From: Bartonella sp. M0177
GTDB taxonomy: Bacteria > Pseudomonadota > Alphaproteobacteria > Rhizobiales > Rhizobiaceae
Assembly: GCF_016102285.1 (NCBI RefSeq)
Contig: NZ_JACFOY010000001.1
Span: forward strand, 992,001 to 1,056,000
Length of the DNA stretch: 64,000 bases
Direction of reading: 5' to 3'
Shown: one piece after another, positions 62,443 through 64,000 of the stretch
Layout of the letters: each line of letters begins with the position of its first letter
How positions within the stretch are numbered: the first letter of the stretch is position 1
Made by a program: the position numbers and the translations under genes
Notes under the pieces: model-generated
Database searches by the model: none
What the model was told of the DNA's origin: nothing
Seen by the model: the letters and a program-made list of their open reading frames with translations, nothing else

Positions 62443-63144
62443 ATGGCGAAGATAGCAAAAAGACTTAAGAAAATTCGTGAAGGTGTAGACTTTAACAAGT
62501 ATTATCCTTTGGACGAAGCAGTCAAGATGGTCAAAGATCGTGCGATTGCCAAGTTTGACGAAACAATCGAAATCACGATGAATTTGGGTGTCGATCCCCG
62601 CTACGCAGACCAGATGGTTCGTGGCGTTGTCAATCTTCCGAATGGAACAGGACGTCACGTACGCGTTGCAGTTTTTGCGCGCGGTGATAAGGCTGAAGAA
62701 GCGAAAGCTGCCGGTGCCGATATCGTTGGTGCAGAAGATTTGTTTGAAACTGTGAATGGCGGTACAATCGAGTTCGATCGTTGCATTGCAACACCGGACA
62801 TGATGCCACTGGTTGGTCGCTTAGGTAAAATCCTCGGACCGCGTAGCTTGATGCCGAACCCTAAAGTTGGTACTGTTACACCGGATGTCGCAGCTGCAGT
62901 TAAGGCATCAAAAGGTGGTGCCGTCGAATTCCGTGTTGAAAAAGCCGGTATTGTTCATGCAGGTGTTGGCAAAGCTTCCTTTAGTGCCGAGCAGATTGCC
63001 CAGAATGTGAAAGCATTCGCTGATGCTGTTTTGAAAGCAAAGCCGTCAGGCGCAAAAGGCGACTATTTGAAGCGTGTTGGTCTGTCGTCAACAATGGGTG
63101 TTGGTGTCAAGATCGATTTGGCTTCGGTTCGTCCGGAGCAATAA
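62443..63144 (+). CDS. rplA: 50S ribosomal protein L1
   Basis: L1 forms the stalk at the E site and represses its own mRNA in known systems. The 233 residues show [22 protein letters not shown], the L1 signature, and [18 protein letters not shown] place the start at the ATG at 62443 ([11 protein letters not shown]); the in-frame extension into rplK is not credible. Confidence 0.98.
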   Translation: MAKIAKRLKKIREGVDFNKYYPLDEAVKMVKDRAIAKFDETIEITMNLGVDPRYADQMVRGVVNLPNGTGRHVRVAVFARGDKAEEAKAAGADIVGAEDLFETVNGGTIEFDRCIATPDMMPLVGRLGKILGPRSLMPNPKVGTVTPDVAAAVKASKGGAVEFRVEKAGIVHAGVGKASFSAEQIAQNVKAFADAVLKAKPSGAKGDYLKRVGLSSTMGVGVKIDLASVRPEQ

Positions 63145-63457
63145 GAATTCAACCGGCCGTTGGCTGGTGTATCAATCCGGGCTTTTTAAAGAAGCCCGGG
63201 TCATACCGGGGAAACCCGGAATGTCCTGTCCGAGATTGTGGGTGACACGGTGAAGTGTCTTAATAGAGTTAAACCTGCATGAGACTGGGGTAATGACCTG
63301 GATGTTTTTGAGACTAAAAGGTTTGAACCAGCGTTGCCTTTGAGCGCTTTGAAAGCGTGAAAAAGGGGACAGGATCCTCACTGATAACGGAAATGGTTTC
63401 TGTTATCTCAAGGCAACCCGACGGGTTTTGATAAAACCTGTTAAATGGAGAGAGACA
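63145..63457 (+). promoter_or_regulatory. L10 leader (rplJ-rplL autoregulatory region) with terminators/hairpins
   Basis: A 313-base structured leader between rplA and rplJ. It has an 8-bp hairpin CCGGGCTT/AAGCCCGG (63177-63184, 63192-63199), a CCGGG-GAAA-CCCGG hairpin (63206-63219), an 11-bp hairpin with TGG loop (63383-63407) and AACCC/GGGTT (63415-63427). Position and structure fit the known L10 leader, where L10-(L7/L12) binds and represses translation. Confidence 0.7.
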
Positions 63458-63976
63458 GTGGATAGAGCGGAAAAACGCGAATTTGTCACATGGCTCAATG
63501 GGGCTTTAAAAGAGTCCGGTTCGGTCGTTGTGGCTCACTATTCCGGTCTGACAGTTTCACAAATGAACGAACTCCGTTCGAAAATGAGTGAAGCTGGCGG
63601 CGCCGTTAAAGTCGCAAAAAACCGCCTTGCCAAGATCGCTCTTAAAGGCACGGATTCGGAATCGATTTCAGATCTGTTCACCGGACAGACACTGATAGCC
63701 TATTCGTCGGATCCGGTGACAGCACCGAAAATTGCTGTCGAATTTTCTAAAGCTAATGACAAACTTGTTATTCTTGGCGGTGCCATGGGTGCTACCAACT
63801 TGAATGCAGATGCTGTGAAGTCTCTGGCTTCGTTGCCATCTCTGGACGAGTTGCGTGCAAAACTGGTTGGAATGATCTCCACACCGGCTACCCGTATTGC
63901 TCAAGTTGTCAAGGCACCTGCTGGTCAGGTTGCACGTGTTATTGGCGCATATGCCCGCAAGAGCGAAGCGGCTTAA
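63458..63976 (+). CDS. rplJ: 50S ribosomal protein L10
   Basis: A 172-residue protein, base of the L7/L12 stalk. It starts at a GTG ([17 protein letters not shown]), with GGAG about nine bases upstream; the in-frame extension to 63428 lacks support. Conserved stretches are [20 protein letters not shown] and [13 protein letters not shown], with the L12-binding helix at the end. rplL is expected beyond the window. Confidence 0.96.
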   Translation: MDRAEKREFVTWLNGALKESGSVVVAHYSGLTVSQMNELRSKMSEAGGAVKVAKNRLAKIALKGTDSESISDLFTGQTLIAYSSDPVTAPKIAVEFSKANDKLVILGGAMGATNLNADAVKSLASLPSLDELRAKLVGMISTPATRIAQVVKAPAGQVARVIGAYARKSEAA

Positions 63977-64000
63977 GGCTGTTTCGCAAACCGGTTATTA

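Overview
The window is a gene-dense chromosomal stretch of an alphaproteobacterium of the order Hyphomicrobiales (Rhizobiales). The markers are the order surA/ppiD-like-trpD-trpC-moaC-moeA, tpiA-secG-pyrG-kdsA-eno-ftsB-pdhABC-lpdA-lipA-coq10, the fused ispDF, RirA, NtrY/NtrX/TrkA, clpP-clpX-lon-hupB, and an E1-beta subunit with its own lipoyl domain. Moderate GC content, compact pathways and a few missing neighbours suggest a Bartonellaceae-like, host-associated lineage. The genus is an inference and cannot be fixed from the sequence alone. No rRNA operon, complete IS element, prophage or CRISPR array is visible.

Layout. 1-7.5 kb: end of a Pcm-like methyltransferase, an NlpD/DipM-like LysM-LytM lipoprotein, a DUF815 ATPase, then yajC and a coupled run secDF, Mth938-like, phytoene-synthase-like. 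7.6-13 kb (minus strand): moeA, moaC, trpC, trpD and a SurA/PpiD-like foldase in one tight operon. 13.2-30.7 kb: central metabolism and envelope genes, namely tpiA, secG, an L,D-transpeptidase, pyrG, kdsA, eno, a TM2 protein, ftsB, the pyruvate dehydrogenase operon with an embedded SGNH hydrolase, lipA, coq10 and a NOX-like ferric reductase. 31.1-33.4 kb (minus): cinA C-terminal domain, ispDF and the iron regulator rirA. 34.1-40 kb: ntrY, ntrX, trkA and a small glycosyltransferase. 40.4-45.7 kb: the proteostasis block clpP, clpX, lon, hupB. 45.8-48.5 kb (minus): trmFO, gph and a YrbL-like protein. 49.5-54.4 kb: tRNA-Leu, trigger factor, gatB, a GNAT enzyme, an NDUFA12-like subunit and a DUF2155 protein. 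55-58 kb: an accessory envelope cluster of lipoprotein, L,D-transpeptidase, ACR3/BASS-type transporter and rhomboid protease. 58-64 kb: rlmB, then tRNA-Tyr, tRNA-Gly, tuf, tRNA-Trp, secE, nusG, rplK, rplA, an L10 leader and rplJ.

Most of the window is conserved housekeeping DNA. The parts worth a second look are the translationally coupled L,D-transpeptidase/ACR3-like/rhomboid cluster; an NtrX without the sigma-54-contacting loop; the replacement of the usual dusB-ntrB-ntrC stretch by rirA plus a 740-base gene-free gap; an Irr-box-like dyad in front of rirA; a perfect 9-bp dyad in front of lon; and a phytoene-synthase-fold protein that lacks the catalytic aspartate motifs and resembles the complex I assembly factor NDUFAF6. 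I found no clear evidence for a wholly new system. The 55-58 kb cluster is the best candidate.
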